From Taudactylus pleione (lineage: Eukaryota; Chordata; Amphibia; Anura; Myobatrachidae): DNA of 64,000 nucleotides. Positions within the stretch are counted from its first letter, which is position 1. Every line of letters starts with the position of its first letter. The notes under the pieces are model-generated. The model saw nothing but the letters and a program-made list of their open reading frames with translations, was not told the origin of the DNA and searched no databases. The stretch spans positions 233,521 to 297,520 of the forward strand of contig JAUIMM010001595.1 of the NCBI GenBank assembly GCA_031769625.1, read 5' to 3'. This document shows, one piece after another, positions 1 through 15,000 of this stretch. A program made the position numbers and the translations under genes.

Positions 1-3000
1 GGGGTACTGAGTGTAGGAAGTAGGTGGGAGTGAGATGGGTACTGGGTGTAGGAAGTAGGTGGGAGTGAGATGGGTACTGAGAGTAGGTGGGAGTGAGATG
101 GGCACTGGGTGTAGGTGGGAGTGAGATGGTATACTTGGTGTAGGAAGTAGGTGGGAGTGAGATGGGGTACTGGGGGTAGGAAGTAGGTGTAAGTGAGATG
201 GATTACTGGGTGTAGTCGGGAATGAGATGGGGTACTTGGTGTAGGAAGTATGTGGGAGTGAGATTGGTACTGGGTGTAGGAAGTAGGTGGGAGTGAGATG
301 AGGTACTAGGTGTAGGAAATAGGTGGGAGTGAGATGGGTACCGGGTGAAGGAAGTAGGTGGGAGTGAGATGGGTACTGGGTGTAGGAAGTAGGTGGGAGT
401 GAGATGGGTACTGGGTGTAGGAAGTAGGTGGGAGTGAGATGGGTACTGAGTGTAGGAAGGAAGTGGGAGTGAGATGGGTACTGAGTGTAGGAAGTAGGTG
501 GGAATGAGATGGGTACTGAGTGTAGGAAGTAGTTGGGAGTGAGATGGGGTACTGGGTGTAGGTGGGAGTGAGATGGGGTACTGAGTGTAGGAAGGAGGTG
601 GGAGTGAAATGGGGTACTGAGTGTAGGAAGTAGGTGGGAGTTTGATGGGGTACTGGGTGTAGGAAGTAGGTGGGAATGAAATGGGTACTGACTGTAGGAA
701 GTAGGTGGGAATGAGATGGGTACTGAGTGTAGGAAGTAGGTGGGAATGAGATGGGTACTGGGTGTAGGAAGTAGGTGGGATTGAGATGAGTACTGAGTGT
801 AGGAAGTTGGTGGGAGTGAGATGGAGTACTGAATGTAGGGAGTAGTTGGGAATGAGAAGGTAACTGGGTGTTGGAAGTAGATGGGAGTGAGATGGGTACT
901 GAGTGTAGGGAGTAGGTGGGAGTGAGATGGGTACTGGGTGTAGGAAGTAGGTGGGAGTGAGATGGGTACTGCGTGTAGGAAGTAGGTGGGAATGACATGG
1001 GGTACTGAGTGTAGGAAGTAGGTGGGAGTGAGATGGGGTACAGAGTGTAGGAAGCAGGTGGGAGTGAGATGGGATACTGAGTGTAGGAAGTAGGTGGGAG
1101 TGATATGGGGTACTGAGTTTAGGAAGTAGGTGGGAGTGAGATGGGGTACTGAGTGTAGGGAGTAGGTGGGAGTGAGATGGGTACTGGGTGTAGGAAGTAG
1201 GTGGGAGTGAGATGGGTACTGAGTGTAGGGAGTAGGTGGGAATGAAATGGGTAGAGGGTGTAGGAAGTAGGTGGGAGTGAGATGGGTACTGGGTGTAGGT
1301 GGGAGTGAGATGGGGTTCTGTTTGTAGGAAGTAGGTGGGAGTGAGAAGGGTAGTGAGTGTAGGAAGTAGGTAGGAGTGAGATGGGTAGTGAGTGTAGGAA
1401 GTAGTTGGGAGTGAGATGGGTACTGGGTGTAGGAAGTAGGTGGGAGTGAGATGGGTACTGAGTGTAGGGAGTAGGTGGGAATGAGATTGGTAGTGGGTGT
1501 AGGAAGAAGGTGGGAGTGAGATGGGTACTGGGTGTAGGAAGTAGATGGGAGTGAGATGGGGTACTGAGTGTAGGGAGTAGGTGGGAATGAGATGGGTACT
1601 GAGTGTACGAAGTAGGTGGGAATGAGATGGGTACTGAGTGAAGGAAGTAGTTGGGAGTGAGATGGGGTACTGGGTGTAGGTGGGAGTGAAATGGGGTACT
1701 GAGTGTAGGAAGTCGGTGGAAGTGAGATGGGGTACTGGGTGTAGGAAGTAGGCGGGAAAGAGATGGGTACTGGGTGTAGGAAGTAGGTGGGAGTGAGATG
1801 GGTACTGAGTGTAGGAAGTAGGTGGGAATGAGATGGGTACTGGGTGTAGGAAGTAAGTGGGAGTGACATGAGTACTGAGTGTAGGAATTTGGTGGGAGTG
1901 AGATGGGGTACTGAATTTAGGGAGTAGTTGGGAATGAGATGGGTAGAGAGTGTAGGAAGTAGGTGGGAGTGAGATGGGTAGTGGGTGTAGGAAGAAGGTG
2001 GGAGTGAGATGGGTACTGGGTGTAGGAAGAAGTTGGGAGTGAGATGGGTACTGAGTGTAGGGAGTACGTGGGAATGAGATGGGAAGTGGGTATAGGAAGT
2101 AGGTGGTAGTGAGATGGGTACTGAATGTAGGAAGTAGGTGGGAGTGAGATGGGTACTGGGTGTAGGAAGTAGGTGGGAATGAGATGGGGTACTGGGTGTA
2201 GGAAGTAGGTGGGAGTGAGATGGGTACTGAGTGTAGGAAGTGGGTGGGAGTGAGATGGGTACTGGGTGTAGGAAGAAGGTGGGAATGAGATGGGGTACTG
2301 AGTGTAGGAAGTAGGTGGGAGTGAGATGGGGTACAGAGTGTAGGAAGCAGGTGGGAGTGAGATGGGATTCTGAGTGTAGGAAGTAGGTGGGAGTGATATG
2401 GGGTACTGAGTTTAGGAAGTAGGTGGGAGTGAGATGGGTACTGGGTGTAGGAAGTAGGTGGGAGTGACATGGGGTACTGGGTGTAGGTGGGAGTGAAATG
2501 GGGTACTGAGTGTAGGAAGTAGGTGGGAGTGAGATGGGGTACTGGGTGTAGGAAGTAGGTGGGAATGAGATGGGTACTGAGTGTAGGAAGTAGGTGGGAA
2601 TGAGATGGGTACTCAATGTAGGAAGTAGGTGCGAGTGAGATGGGTACTGGGTGTAGGAAGTAGGTGGGAATGAGATGGGGTACTGGTTGTAGGAAGTATG
2701 TGGCAGTGAGATGGGTACTGAGTGTAGGAAGTAGGTGGGAGTGAGATGGGTACTGAGTGTAGGAAGTAGGTGGGAATGAGATGGGTACTGAGTGTAGGAA
2801 GTAGGTGGGAATGAGATGGGTAATGAGTGTAGGAAATAGGTGGGAGTGAGATGGGTATTGGGTGTAGGAAGTAGGTGGGAGTGAGATGGGTACTGAGTCT
2901 AGGTGGGAGTGAAAAGGGTACTGGGTGTAGGAAGTAGGTGGGAATGAGATGGGTACTGAGTGTAGGGAGTAGGTGGGAGTGAGATGGGTACTCAGTGTAG

Positions 3001-6000
3001 GAAGTAGGTGGGAATGAGATGGTTACTGGGTGTAGGAAGTAGGTGGGAATGAGATGGGTACTGGGTGTAGGAAGTAGGTGGGAATGAGATGGTTACTGGT
3101 TGCAGGAAGTAGGTGGGAATGAGATGGGTACTGGGTGTAGGAAGTAGGTGGGAGTGAGATGGGTAGTGGTTGTAGGTGGGAATGAGATGGGGTACTGGGT
3201 GTAGGAAGTAGGTGGGAGTGAGATGGGGTACTGAGTTTAGGAAGTAGGTGGGAGTGTAAAGGGGTACTGAGTGTAGGGAGTAGGTGGGAATGAGATGGGT
3301 AGTGGGTGTAGGAAGTAGGTGGGAGTGAGATGGGTACTGAGTTTAGGAAGTAGGTGGGAGTGAGATGGGTACTAGGTGTAGGAAGTAGGTGGGAATGAGA
3401 TGGGTACTGAGTGTAGGAAGTAGGTGGAAATGAGATGGGTACTGGGTGTAGGAAGTAGGTGGGAGTGAGATGGGGTACAGAGTGTAGGAAGCAGGTGGGA
3501 GTGAGATGGGATACTGAGTGTAGGAAGTAGGTGGGAGTGATATGGGGTACTGAGTTTAGGAAGTAGGTGGGAGTGAGATGGGGTACTGAGTGTAGGGAGT
3601 AGGTGGGAGTGAGATGGGTACTGGGTGTAGGAAGTACATGGGAGTGAGATGGGTACTGAGTGTAGGAAGTAGGTGGGAGTGAGATGGGTACTGAGTGTAG
3701 GATGTAATTGGAGTGAGATGGGGTACTGGGTGTAGGGGAGCGAGATGGGTACTGAGTGTAGGAAGTAGTGGGAAGTGAGATGGGTGACTGAATGTAGGAA
3801 GTAGGTGGGAGTGAGATGGGTACTGAGTGTAGGAAGTAGGTGGGTATGAGATGGGGTACTGGGTGTAGGTGGGAGTGAGATGGGTACTGGGTGTAGGAAG
3901 TAGGTGGGAGTGAGATGGGTACTGAGTGTAGGAAGTAGGTGGGTATGAGATGGGGTACTTGATGTAGGTGGGAGTGAGATGGGGTACTGAGTGTAGGAAG
4001 CAGGTGGGAGTGAGATGGGATACTGAGTGTAGGAAGTAGGAGGAGTGATATGGGGTACTGAGATTAGGAAGTAGGTGGGGTACTGAGTGTAGGAAGTAGG
4101 TGGGAGTGAGATGGGTACTGGGTGTAGGAAGTAGGTGGGAGTGACATGGGGTACTGGATGTGGGAGTATGTGGGAGTGAGATGGGTACTGAGTGTAGGAA
4201 GTAGGTGGGTATGAGACGGGGTACTTGGTGTAGGTGGGAGTGAGATGGGGTACTGAGTGTATGATGTAGGTGGGAGTGAGATGGGTACTGAGTGTAGGAA
4301 GTAGGTGGGAGTGAGAGGGGTACTGGGAGTAGGAAGTAGGTGGGAGTGAGATGGGTACTGGGTGTAGGAAGTAGGTGGGAGTGAGATGGGTACTGAGTGT
4401 AGGGAGTAGGTGGGAATGAGATGGGTAGTGGGTGTAGGAAGTAGGTGGGAGTGAGATGGGTACTGGGTGTAGGTGGGAGTGAGAATGGGTACTGTTTGTA
4501 GGAAGTAGGTGGGAGTGAGATGGGTAGTGAGTGTAGGAAGTAGGTGGGAGTGAGATGGGTACTGAGTGTAGGAAGTAGGTGGGAGTGAGATGGGTACTGG
4601 GTGTAGGAAGTAGGTGGGAGTGAGATGGGTACTGAGTGTAGGGAGTAGGTGGGAATGAGATTGGTAGTGGGTGTAGGAAGTAGGTGGGAGTGAGATGGGT
4701 ACTGGGTGTAGGAAGTAGTTGGGAGTGAGATGGGGTACTGGGTGTAGGTGGGAGTGAAATGGGGTACTGAGTGTAGGAAGTCGGTGGAAGAGGGATGGGG
4801 TACTGGGTGTAGGAAGTAGGTGGGAATGAGATGGGTACTGGGTGTAGGAAGTAGGTGGGAGTGAGATGGGGTACTGAGTGTAGGAAGTAGGAGGGAGTGA
4901 GATGGGGTACTGAGTGTAGGAAGTAGGTGGGAGTGAGATGGGTACTGGGTGTAGGAAGTAGGTGGGAGTGAGATGGGTACTGAGAGTAGGTGGGAGTGAG
5001 ATGGGCACTGGGTGTAGGTGAGAGTGAGATGGTATACTTGGTGTAGGAAGTAGGTGGGAGTGAGATGGGGTACTGGGGGTAGGAAGTAGGTGTAAGTGAG
5101 ATGGAGTACTGGGTGTAGTCGGGAATGAGATGGGGTACTTGGTGTAGGAAGTATGTGGGAGTGAGATTGGTACTGGGTGTAGGAAGTAGGTGGGAGTGAG
5201 ATGGGGTACTAGGTGTAGGAAATAGGTGGGAGTGAGATGGGTACCGGGTGAAGGAAGTAGGTGGGAGTGAGATGGGTACTTGGTGTAGGAAGTAGGTGGG
5301 AGTGAGATGGGTACTGGGTGTAGGAAGTAGGTGGGAGTGAGATGGGTACTGAGTGTAGGAAGGAAGTGGGAGTGAGATGGGTACTGTGTGTAGGAAGTAG
5401 GTGGGAATGAGATGGGTACTGAGTGTAGGAAGTAGTTGGGAGTGAGATGGGGTACTGGGTGTAGGTGGGAGTGAGATGGGGTACTGAGTGTAGGAAGGAG
5501 GTGGGAGTGAAATGGGGTACTGAGTGTAGGAAGTAGGTGGGAGTTTGATGGGGTACTGGGTGTAGGAAGTAGGTGGGAATGAGATGGGTACTGGGTGTAG
5601 GAAGTAGGTGGGAATGAGATGGGTACTGAGTGTAGGAAGTAGGTGGGAATGAGATGGGTACTGGGTGTAGGAAGTAGGTGGGAATGAGATGGTTACTGGT
5701 TGTAGGAAGTAGGTGGGAATGAGATGGGTACTGGGTGTAGGAAGTAGGTGGGAGTGAGATGGGTAGTGGTTGTAGGTGGGAATGAGATGGGGTACTGGGT
5801 ATAGGAAGTTGGTGGGAGTGAGATGGGTACTGAGTGTAGGGAGTACGTGGGAGTGAGATGGGTACTGGGTGTTGGAAGTAGGTGGGAGTGAGATGGGTAC
5901 TGAGTGTAGGGAGTAGGTGGGAGTGAGATGGGTACTGGGTGTAGGAAGTAGGTGGGAGTGAGATGGGTACTGCGTGTAGGAAGTAGGTGGGAATGAGATG

Positions 6001-9000
6001 GGGTACTGAGTGTAGGAAGTAGGTGGGAGTGAGATGGGGTACAGAGTGTAGGAAGCAGGTGGGAGTGAGATGGGATACTGAGTGTAGGAAGTAGGTGGGA
6101 GTGATATGGGGTACTGAGTTTAGGAAGTAGGTGGGAGTGAGATGGGTACTGAGTGTAGGGAGTAGGTGGGAGTGAGATGGGTACTGGGTGTAGGAAGTAG
6201 GTGGGAGTGAGATGGGTACTGAGTGTAGGGAGTAGGTGGGAATGAGATGGGTAGAGGGTGTAGGAAGTAGGTGGGAGTGAGATGGGTACAGGGTGTAGGT
6301 GGGAGTGAGATGGGGTTCTGTTTGTAGGAAGTAGGTGGGAGTGAGAAGGGTAGTGAGTGTAGGAAGTAGGTGGGAGTGAGATGGGTAGTGAGTGTAGGAA
6401 GTAGGTGGGAGTGAGATGGGTACTGGGTGTAGGAAGTAGGTGGGAGTGAGATGGGTACTGAGTGTAGGGAGTAGGTGGGAATGAGATTGGTAGTGGGTGT
6501 AGGAAGAAGGTGGGAGTGAGATGGGTACTGGGTGTAGGAAGTAGATGGGAGTGAGATGGGGTACTGAGTGTAGGGAGTAGGTGGGAATGAGATGGGTACT
6601 GAGTGTACGAAGTAGGTGGGAATGAGATGAGTTCTGAGTGTAGGAAGTAGGAGGGAATGAGATGGGTACTGAGTGTAGGAAGTAGTTGGGAGTGAGATGG
6701 CGTACTGGGTGTAGGTGGGAGTGAAATGGGGGTACTGAGTGTAGGAAGTCGGTGGAAGTGAGATGGGGTACTGGGTGTAGGAAGTAGGCGGGAAAGAGAT
6801 GGGTACTGGGTGTAGGAAGTAGGTGGGAGTGAGATGGGTACTGAGTGTAGGAAGTAGGTGGGAATGAGATGGGTACTGGGTTTAGGAAGTAAGTGGGAGT
6901 GACATGAGTACTGAGTGTAGGAATTTGGTGGGAGTGAGATGGGGTACTGAATTTAGGGAGTAGTTGGGAATGAGATGGGTAGTGAGTGTAGGAAGTAGGT
7001 GGGAGTGAGATGGGTAGTGGGTGTAGGAAGAATGTGGGAGTGAGATGGGTACTGGGTGTAGGAAGAAGTTGGGAGTGAGATTGGTACTGAGTGTAGGGAG
7101 TACGTGGGAATGAGATGGGTAGTGGGTATAGGAAGTAGGTGGTAGTGAGATGGGTACTGAATGTAGGAAGTAGGTGGGAGTGAGATGGGTACTGGGTGTA
7201 GGAAGTAGGTGGGAATGAGATGGGGTACTGGGTGTAGGAAGTAGGTGGGAGTGAGATGGGTACTGAGTGTAGGAAGTGGGTGGGAGTGAGATGGGTACTG
7301 GGTGTAGGAAGAAGGTGGGAATGAGATGGGGTACTGAGTGTAGGAAGTAGGTGGGAGTGAGATGGGGTACAGAGTGTAGGAAGCAGGTGGGAGTGAGATG
7401 GGATACTGAGTGTAGGAAGTAGGTGGGAGTGATATGGGGTACTGAGTTTAGGAAGTAGGTGGGAGTGAGATGGGTACTGGGTGTAGGAAGTAGGTGGGAG
7501 TGACATGGGGTACTGGGTGTAGGAAGGAGGTGGGAGTGAGATGGGTACTGAGTGTAGGAAGTAGGTGGGTATGAGATGGGGTACTTGGTGTAGGTGGGAG
7601 TGAGATGGGTACTGGGTGTAGGGAGTAGGTGGGAATGAGATTGGTAGTGGGTGTAGGAAGTAGGTGGGAGTGAGATGAGTACTGGGTGTAGGGAGTAGGT
7701 GGGAATGAGATGGGTACTGAGTGTAGGAAGTAGGTGGGAATGAGATGAGTTCTGAGTGTAGGAAGTAGGTGGGAATGAGATGGGTACTGATTGTAGGAGG
7801 TAGTTGGGAGTGAGATGGGGTACTGGGTGTAGGTGGGAGTGAAATGGGGTACTGAGTGTAGGAAGTAGGTGGGAGTGAGATGGGGTACTGGGTGTAGGAA
7901 GTAGGTGGGAATGAGATGGGGTACTGGTTGTAGGAAGTATGTGGCAGTGAGATGGGTACTGAGTGTAGGAAGTGGGTGGGAGTGAGATAGGTACTGGGTG
8001 AAGTAAGAAGGTGGGAATGAGATGGGGTACTGAGTGTAGGAAGTAGGTGGGAGTGAGATGGGGTACTGAGTGTAGGAAGTAGGTGGGAGTGAGATGGGTA
8101 CTGAGTGTAGGAAGTAGGTGGGAATGAGATGGGTAATGAGTGTAGGAAATAGGTGGGAGTGAGATGGGTATTGGGTGTAGGAAGTAGGTGGGAGTGAGAT
8201 GGGTACTGAGTGTAGGGAGTAGGTGGGAGTGAAAAGGGTACTGGGTGTAGGAAGTAGGTGGGAATGAGATGGGTACTGAGTGTAGGGAGTAGGTGGGAGT
8301 GAGATGGGTACTCGGTGAAGGAGGTAGGTGGGAATGAGATGGTTACTGGGTGTAGGAAGTAGGTGGGAATGAGATGGGTACTGGGTGTAGGAAGTAGGTG
8401 GGAATGAGATGGTTACTAGTTGTAGGAAGTAGGTGGGAATGAGATGGGTACTGGGTGTAGGAAGTAGGTGGGAGTGAGATGGGTAGTGGGTGTAGGTGGG
8501 AATGAGATGGGGTACTGGGTGTAGGAAGTAGGTGGGAGTGAGATGGGGTACTGAGTGTAGGAAGTAGGTGGGAGTGAGATGGGGTACTGAGTTTAGGAAT
8601 TAGGTGGGAGTGAGATGGGGTACTGAGTGTAGGGAGTAGGTGGGAATGAGATGGGTAGTGGGTGTAGGAAGTAGGTGGGAGTGAGATGGGTACTGGGTGT
8701 AGGAAGTAGGTGGGAATGATATGGGGTACTGAGTGTAGGAAGTAGGTGGGAGTGAGATGGGGTACTGAGTTTAGGAAGTAGGTGGGAGTGAGATGGGTAC
8801 TGGGTGTAGGAAGTAGGTGGGAGTGAGATGGGTACTGAGTGTAGGAAGTAGGTGGGAGTGAGATGGGTACTGGGTGTAGGGAGTAGGTGGGAGTGAGATG
8901 GGGTACTGGGTGTAGGAAGTAGGTGGGAGTGAGATGGGGTACTGGGTATAGGAAGTTGGTGGGAGTGAGATGGGTACTGAGTGTAGGGAGTACATGGGAG

Positions 9001-12000
9001 TGAGATGGGTACTGGGTGTAGGAAGTAGGTGGGAATGAGATGGGTACTGGGTGTAGGAAGTAGGTGGGAGTGAGATGGGTACTGGGTGTAGGGAGTAGGT
9101 GGGAGTGAGATGGGTACTGAGTGTAGGGAGTAGGTGGGAGTGAGATGGGTACTGGGTGTAGGATGTAGGTGGGAATGAGATGGGTACTGGGTGTCGGAAG
9201 AAGGTGGGAGTGAGAGATGGGTACTGGGTGTAGGTGGGAATGAGATGGGGTACTGGGTGTAGGAAGTAGGTGGGAGTGAGATGGGTACTGAGTGTAGGGA
9301 GTAGGTGGGAGTGAGATGGGTACTGGGTGTAGGAAGTAGGTGGGAGTGACATGGGGTACTGAGTGTAGGAAGTAGGAGGGAGTGAGATGGGGTACTGGGT
9401 GTAGGAAGTAGGTGGGAATGAGATGGGGTACTGGGTGTAGGAAGTATGTGGGAGTGAGGTGGGTACTGGGTGTAGGAAGTATGTGGGAGTGAGATGGGTA
9501 CTGAGTGTAGGAAGTAGGTGGGTATGAGATGGGGTTCTTGGTGTAGGTGGGAGTGAGATGGGCTACTGGGTGTAGGTAGTAGGTGGGAGTGAGATGGGTA
9601 CAGGGTGTAGATGGGAGTGAGATGGGTACTGGGTGTAGGAAGTAGGTGGGAGTGAGATGGGGTACTGGGTGTAGGAAGTAGGTGGGAGTGAGATGGGTAC
9701 TGAGTGTAGGGAGTAGGTGGGAGTGAGATGGGTACTGGGTGTAGGAAGTAGGTGGGAATGAGATGGGTACTGGGTGTAGGAAGTAGGTGGGAGTGAGATG
9801 GGTACTGAGTGTAGGAAGTAGGTGGGTGTGAGATGGGGTACTTGGTGTAGGTGGGAGTGAGATGGGATACTGAGTGTAGGAAGTAGGTGGGAGTGAGATC
9901 GGTACTGGGTGTAGGAAGTAGGTGGGAGTGAGATGGGTACTGGGTGTAGGTGGGAGTGAGATGGGTACTGGGTGTAGGAAGTAGGTGGGAGTGAGATGGG
10001 TACTGGGTGTAGGAAGTAGGTGGGAGTGAGATGGGTACTGGGTGTAGGTGGGAGTGAGATGGGTACTGGGTGTAGGAAGTAGGTGGGAGTGACATGGGGT
10101 ACTGAGTGTAGGAAGTAGGAGGGAGTGAGATGGGGTACTGGGTGTAGGAAGTAGGTGGGAATGAGTTGGGGTACTGGGTGTAGGAAGTATGTGGGAGTGA
10201 GATGGGTACTGGGTGTAGAAAGTAGGTGGAAATGAGATGGGGTACTTGGTGTAGGTGGGAGTGAGATGGGCTACTGAGTGTAGGATGTAGGTGGGAGTGA
10301 GATGGGTACTGAGTGTAGGAAGTAGGTGGTAGTGAGATGGGTAGTGGGTGTAGGTAGTAGGTGGGAGTGAGATGGGTACTGGGTGTTGATGGGAGTGAGA
10401 TGGGTACTGGGTGTAGATGGGAGTGAGATGGGTACTGGGTGTAGGAAGTAGGTGGTAATGAGATGGAATACTGGGTGTAGGATGTAGGTGGGAGTGAGAT
10501 GGGTACTGAGTGTAGGAAGTAGGTGGTAGTGAGATGGGTACTGGGTGTAGGTAGTAGGTGGGAGTGAGATGGGTACTGGGTGTTGTTGGGAGTGAGATGG
10601 GGTACTGGGTGTAGATGGGAGTGAGATGGGTACTGGGTGTAGGAAGTAGGTGGTAATGAGATGGAATACTGGGTGTAGGAAGTAGGAGGGAGTGAGATCG
10701 GTACTGGGTGTAGGAAGTAGGTGGGAGTGAGATGGGTACTGGGTGTAGGTGGGAGTGAGATGGGTACTGGGTGTAGGAAGTAGGTGGGAGTGAGATGGGT
10801 ACTGGGTGTAGGAAGTAGGTGGGAGTGAGATGGGTTCTGAGTGTAGGAAGTAGGTGGGAGTGAGATGGGTACTGGGTGTAGGGAGTAGGTGGGAATGAGA
10901 TGGGGTACTGGGTGTAGAAAGTAGGTGGGAATGAGATGGGTACTGGGTGTAGGAAGTAGTGGGAATGAGATGGGTACTGGGTGTAGGAAGTAGGTGGGAG
11001 TGAGATGGGTACTGGGTGTAGGGAGTAGGTGGGAGTGAGATGGGTACTGGGTGTAGGAAGTAGGTGGGAGTGAGATGGGTACTGAGTGTAGGGAGTAGGT
11101 GGGAGTGAGATGGGTACTGGGTGTAGGAAGTAGGTGGGAGTGAGATGGGTACTGGGTGTAGGTGGGAATGAGATGGGGTACTGGGTGTATTAAGTAGGTG
11201 GGAGTTAGATGGGTACTGAGTGTAGGAAGTAGGTGGGAATGAGATGGTTACTGGGTGTAGGAAGTAGGTGGGAATGAGATGGGTACTGGGTGTAGGAAGT
11301 AGGTGGGAATGAGATGGTTACTGGTTGTAGGAAGTAGGTGGGAATGAGATGGGTACTGGGTGTAGGAAGTAGGTGGGAGTGAGATGGGTAGTGGTTGTAG
11401 GTGGGAATGAGATGGGGTACTGGGTGTAGGAAGTAGGTGGGAGTGAGATGGGGTACTGAGTGTAGGAAGTAGGTGGGAGTGAGATGGGGTACTGAGTTTA
11501 GGAAGTAGGTGGGAGTGAGATGGGGTACTGAGTGTAGGGAGTAGGTGGGAATGAGATGGGTAGTGGGTGTAGGAAGTAGGTGGGAGTGAGATGGGTACTG
11601 AGTTTAGGAAGTAGGTGGGAGTGAGATGGGTACTGGGTGTAGGAAGTAGGTGGGAATGAGATGGGTACTGAGTGTAGAAAGTAGGTGGAAATGAGATGGG
11701 TACTGGGTGTAGGAAGTAGGTGGGAGTGAGATGAGTACTGAGTGTAGGAAGTTGGTGGGAGTGAGATGGGGTACTGAATGTAGGGAGTAGTTGGGAATGA
11801 GATGGGTACTGGGTGTAGGAAGTAGGTGGGAGTGAGATGGGTACTGAGTGTAGGGAGTAGGTGGGAGTGAGATGGGTACTGGGTGTAGGAAGTACATGGG
11901 AGTGAGATGGGTACTGAGTGTAGGAAGTAGGTGGGAGTGAGATGGGTACTGAGTGTAGGATGTAATTGGAGTGAGATGGGGTACTGGGTGTAGGTGGGAG

Positions 12001-15000
12001 CGAGATGGGTACTGAGTGTAGGAAGTAGTGGGAATGAGATGGGTACTGAATGTAGGAAGTAGGTGGGAGTGAGATGGGTACTGGGTGTAGGAAGTAGGTG
12101 GGAATGAGATGGGGTACTGGGTATAGGAAGTATGTGGGAGTGAGATGGGTACTGAGTGTAGAAAGTGGGTGGGAGTGAGATGGGTACTGAGTGTAGGAAG
12201 TAGGTGGGAGTAAGATGGGGTACTGAGTGTAGGAAGTAGGTGGGAGTAAGATGGGGTACTGAGTGTAGGAAGTAGGTGGGAGTGAGATGGGTAGTGAGTG
12301 TAGGAAGTAGGTGGGAGTGAGATGGGTAGTGGGTGAAGGAAGAAGGTGGGAGTGAGATGGGTACTGATTGTAGGGAGTAGGTGGGAATGAGATGGGTAGT
12401 GGGTATAGGAAGTAGGTGGTAGTGAGATGGGTACTGAATGTAGGAAGTAGGTGGGAGTGAGATGGGTACTGGGTGTAGGAAGTAGGTGGGAATGAGAAGG
12501 GGTACTGGGTGTAGGAAGTATGTGGGAGTGAGATGGCTACAGAGTGTAGGAAGTAGGTGGGAGTGAGATGGGTACTGGGTGTAGGAAGAAGGTGGGAGTG
12601 AGATGGGTACTGGGTGTAGGAAGTAGGTGGGAGTGAGATGGGTACTGAGTGTAGGAAGTAGGTGGGTATGAGATGGGGTACTTGATGTAGGTGGGAGTGA
12701 GATGGGGTACTGAGTGTAGGAAGCAGGTGGGAGTGAGATGGGTACTGGGTGTAGGTAGTAGGTGGGAGTGAGATGGGTACTGGGTGTTGTTGGGAGTGAG
12801 ATGGGTACTGGGTGTAGATGGGAGTGAGATGGGTACTGGGTGTAGGAAGTAGGTGGTAATAAGATGGAATACTGGGTGTAGGAAGTAGGAGGGAGTGAGA
12901 TCGGTACTGGGTGTAGGAAGTAGGTGGGAGTGAGATGGGTACTGGGTGTAGGTGGGAGTGAGATGGGTACTGGGTGTAGGAAGTAGGTGGGAGTGAGATG
13001 GGTACTGGGTGTAGGAAGTAGGTGGGAGTGAGATGGGTTCTGAGTGTAGCAAGTAGGTGGGAGTGAGATGGGTACTGGGTGTAGGGAGTAGGTGGGAATG
13101 AGATGGTAGAGAAGTAGGTGGGAATGAGATGGGTACTGGGTGTAGGAAGTAGGTGGGGAATGAGATGGGTACTGGGTGTAGGAAGTAGGTGGGAGTGAGA
13201 TGGGTACTGGGTGTAGGGAGTAGGTGGGAGTGAGATGGGTACTGGGTGTAGGAAGTAGGTGGGAGTGAGATGGGTACTGAGTGTAGGGAGTAGGTGGGAG
13301 TGAGATGGGTACTGGGTGTAGGAAGTAGGTGGGAGTGAGATGGGTACTGGGTGTAGGTGGGAATGAGATGGGGGTACTGGGTGTATTAAGTAGGTGGGAG
13401 TTAGATGGGTACTGAGTGTAGGAAGTAGTTGGGAATGAGATGGTTACTGGGTGTAGGAAGTAGGTGGGAATGAGATGGGTACTGGGTGTAGGAAGTAGGT
13501 GGGAATGAGATGGTTACTGGTTGTAGGAAGTAGGTGGGAATGAGATGGGTACTGGGTGTAGGAAGTAGGTGGGAGTGAGATGGGTAGTGGTTGTAGGTGG
13601 GAATGAGATGGGGTACTGGGTGTAGGAAGTAGGTGGGAGTGAGATGGGGGTACTGAGTGTAGGAAGTAGGTGGGAGTGAGATGGGGTACTGAGTTTAGGA
13701 AGTAGGTGGGAGTGAGATGGGGTACTGAGTGTAGGGAGTAGGTGGGAATGAGATGGGTAGTGGGTGTAGGAAGTAGGTGGGAGTGAGATGGATACTGAGT
13801 TTAGGAAGTAGGTGGGAGTGAGATGGGTACTGGGTGTAGGAAGTAGGTGGGAATGAGATGGGTACTGAGTGTAGGAAGTAGGTGGAAATGAGATGGGTAC
13901 TGGGTGTAGGAAGTAGGTGGGAGTGAGATGAGTACTGAGTGTAGGAAGTTGGTGGGAGTGAGATGGGGTACTGAATGTAGGGAGTAGTTGGGAATGAGAT
14001 GGGTACTGGGTGTAGGAAGTAGGTGGGAGTGAGATGGGTACTGAGTGTAGGGAGTAGGTGGGAGTGAGATGGGTACTGGGTGTAGGAAGTACATGGGAGT
14101 GAGATGGGTACTGAGTGTAGGAAGTAGGTGGGAGTGAGATGGGTACTGAGTGTAGGATGTAATTGGAGTGAGATGGGGTACTGGGGTGTAGGTGGGAGCG
14201 AGATGGGTACTGAGTGTAGGAAGTAGTGGGAATGAGATGGGTACTGAATGTAGGAAGTAGGTGGGAGTGAGATGGGTACTGGGTGTAGGAAGTAGGTGGG
14301 AATGAGATGGGGTACTGGGTATAGGAAGTATGTGGGAGTGAGATGGGTACTGAGTGTAGAAAGTGGGTGGGAGTGAGATGGGTACTGAGTGTAGGAAGTA
14401 GGTGGGGAGTAAGATGGGGTACTGAGTGTAGGAAGTAGGTGGGAGTAAGATGGGGTACTGAGTGTAGGAAGTAGGTGGGAGTGAGATGGGTAGTGAGTGT
14501 AGGAAGTAGGTGGGAGTGAGATGGGTAGTGGGTGAAGGAAGAAGGTGGGAGTGAGATGGGTACTGATTGTAGGGAGTAGGTGGGAATGAGATGGGTAGTG
14601 GGTATAGGAAGTAGGTGGTAGTGAGATGGGTACTGAATGTAGGAAGTAGGTGGGAGTGAGATGGGTACTGGGTGTAGGAAGTAGGTGGGAATGAGAAGGG
14701 GTACTGGGTGTAGGAAGTATGTGGGAGTGAGATGGCTACAGAGTGTAGGAAGTAGGTGTGAGTGAGATGGGTACTGGGTGTAGGAAGAAGGTGGGAGTGA
14801 GATGGGTACTGGGTGTAGGAAGTAGGTGGGAGTGAGATGGGTACTGAGTGTAGGAAGTAGGTGGGTATGAGATGGGGTACTTGATGTAGGTGGGAGTGAG
14901 ATGGGGTACTGAGTGTAGGAAGCAGGTGGGAGTGAGATGGGATACTGAGTGTAGGAAGTAGGAGGGAGTGATATGGGGTACTCAGATTAGGAAGTAGGTG